Shown: positions 62,670 to 64,000 of the stretch, one piece after another
How positions within the stretch are numbered: the first letter of the stretch is position 1
Layout: the number at the start of each line of letters is the position of its first letter
Assembly: GCA_039621445.1 (NCBI GenBank)
Contig: CP154957.1
Coordinates: 7,327,062-7,391,061 of the forward strand
DNA length: 64,000 bases
DNA from: Euglena gracilis
Taxonomy: Eukaryota; Euglenida; Euglenophyceae; Euglenales
Direction: 5' to 3'
The notes under the pieces: generated by a model
Told to the model about the DNA's origin: nothing
The model's input: only the letters and a program-made list of their open reading frames with translations
Databases searched by the model: none
Made by a program: the position numbers and the translations under genes

Positions 62670-64000
62670 CTTAGGCGGCGCGAATTGCCCAACCAATTTT
62701 TGCGTTTTTTTTTGACGTTTTTGGCTGTTTTAAAACCCCCCTAAAAGGACACAAAATTTTAGGTTCAGAGGAGTGTGTGACATCTTTGGACCAAAATTTT
62801 CCAGAAGTGGTTTGGCGTGGTTTTCCGCCCAAACGTTTTACGACTGTGTCTGAATTGTGTCAGTTGGGGGTGTACTAGAAATGTTTGAAATGACTGGAAA
62901 ACACCGACTTTGAATGGGTGTGACATGGGGCTGCGTCTTGGTGGTCTATGTTTATAACAGCATTTGAGAAACAAATGAATATTGCAAGTGTGGGCGGATA
63001 ACCGCGTAAAACGAAACAAGAGGTGACAGACGACGTAGTTAAATGTTTAGGCAGATATCTGCGCAGAATAAACTTGTACGCGGATTACCGCCTACAACTG
63101 AAAACAAAGAATGGTACGCGGATTACTGCCCACCATAACACAAACCGTTGATGATTGGTAGGAGGGAATCCGCCTGCTGTGTGTGTATAAATGGTGAGTG
63201 TATGGCGACTTTGTGTTGGCGGAAATCCGTCTGGGAGTAAAGAAGAAACAATGGTGGTGTCCTGGTGGTGTTGCTCTCACCCCCCCTGTGTCGAGACTGG
63301 CATATGCCAGACGCCATTGCCTGCTGAGGTCTCTGGAATGGGGGACAGTAAGACTGTAGCCAACGGTAGCTGGGGAACTCCCTGACGACGTCGGCAGGTG
63401 CCACCTGACGATATCCTGCCTTCACCAACGCACTTGGATAGAAACAGGTGCCTGTCTAAAACGACCCAAAAACAAAAAAGAGAAGAAATAACTGATTTAT
63501 GAAACTCTCCACTCGCAGCATCCGGTATGAGCCAAAACCCACAAAGTCTTTCCAACACCAACAATTTTGTTTCAGGCGGTTAACCGCCTGACCATTTCCA
63601 CATTAAATAAAAAACACCACTGAGGAGTTGGCATGGGGTTGGGTGGGGACCAAGAGACGACGTAGGCGGTTATCCGCTTAAACGAGAACGCAGAGCACCC
63701 ACTCTGGAGGACTTGTCAGCCTTTGAGCACTGAGGCCTGGTCTCCTTTATGAGTTTGGATGGAAACAGGGTTTGCACAGACACAACTAATGAGATGAAGG
63801 GGGGGGCATACCAGTTGTGAGGTCAGAGAAGTCAGGCGGGAAACCGCCTGGCCGGGTTAAGGGTGGGCAGAAAAATCAAAGCATTTGTGGACGATGGGAT
63901 GGGAGTGGAAGATGGAAATCACCCTAGAAATGAAGTCTGCTGGTTTGTTTGCAAAATTTTGCAACCCTACCTGTGACACCAGTCACAGTGGTGAATCTTT
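62670..64000. mobile_element. Second CTTAGGCGG-end element, with GGCGG-TTAA-CCGCC motifs, cut by the window edge
   Basis: Starts CTTAGGCGGCGCGAATTGCC, like the ends of 43025-46028. Inside are about nine copies of a different dyad, for example AGGCGGTTAACCGCCT (63574), GGCGGATAACCGC (62994) and AGGCGGTTATCCGC (63664). The right end is outside the window, so length and duplication are unknown. No gene recognised inside. Confidence 0.6.

Overview
This is nuclear DNA from a eukaryote, most likely a microbial one (an alga or other protist). Short coding exons have GT-AG borders and sit far apart in very repeat-rich sequence. There are no operons, and one tRNA gene with eukaryote-type internal promoter boxes is present. 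Terminal motifs of the TTAGGG type occur inside mobile elements. I cannot fix the lineage from the sequence alone.

Right-hand side, about 22.8-62.4 kb, minus strand: some 30 small exons, mostly 75-180 bp, each encode about one ankyrin repeat. They all run in the same direction, so the simplest reading is one giant ankyrin-repeat gene, or two or more in tandem, whose introns make up more than 90% of its length. The start lies at or beyond 62.4 kb. The 3' end is near 22.8-23.2 kb and was not located exactly. One exon (25.9-26.1 kb) is not ankyrin-like.

Left-hand side, about 6-22 kb, plus strand: scattered stretches with coding character and good splice sites (6161-6285, 10586-10866, 12006-12121, 14774-14971) and a frameshifted coding block at 20.7-22.2 kb. 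None belongs to a family I recognise. The two sets converge near 22 kb. At the extreme left edge an open frame on the minus strand runs out of the window.

The rest is mobile DNA and simple repeats. The elements fall into recognisable groups. (1) A family with GGCAGC ends, telomere-like motifs inside, and 8-bp target duplications in two copies plus one near-match. (2) Many short elements with C-tract/G-tract ends, several flanked by TA. (3) A 689-bp element with 41-bp perfect inverted ends and TA duplication. (4) A 3.0-kb element with about 70-bp inverted ends, a 5-bp duplication and some 17 copies of a palindromic motif, plus a second element with a similar end but a different palindrome at the right edge. 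A small GGCGC-TTY-GCGCC hairpin recurs in otherwise different elements, with changes that keep the stem paired. Long microsatellites, minisatellites and poly-G tracts fill much of the remainder.

The general picture is of a gene whose introns have grown by repeated and nested insertion of small DNA elements, some ending within a few bases of exons. All exon borders were read by eye, and none is supported by transcript data.
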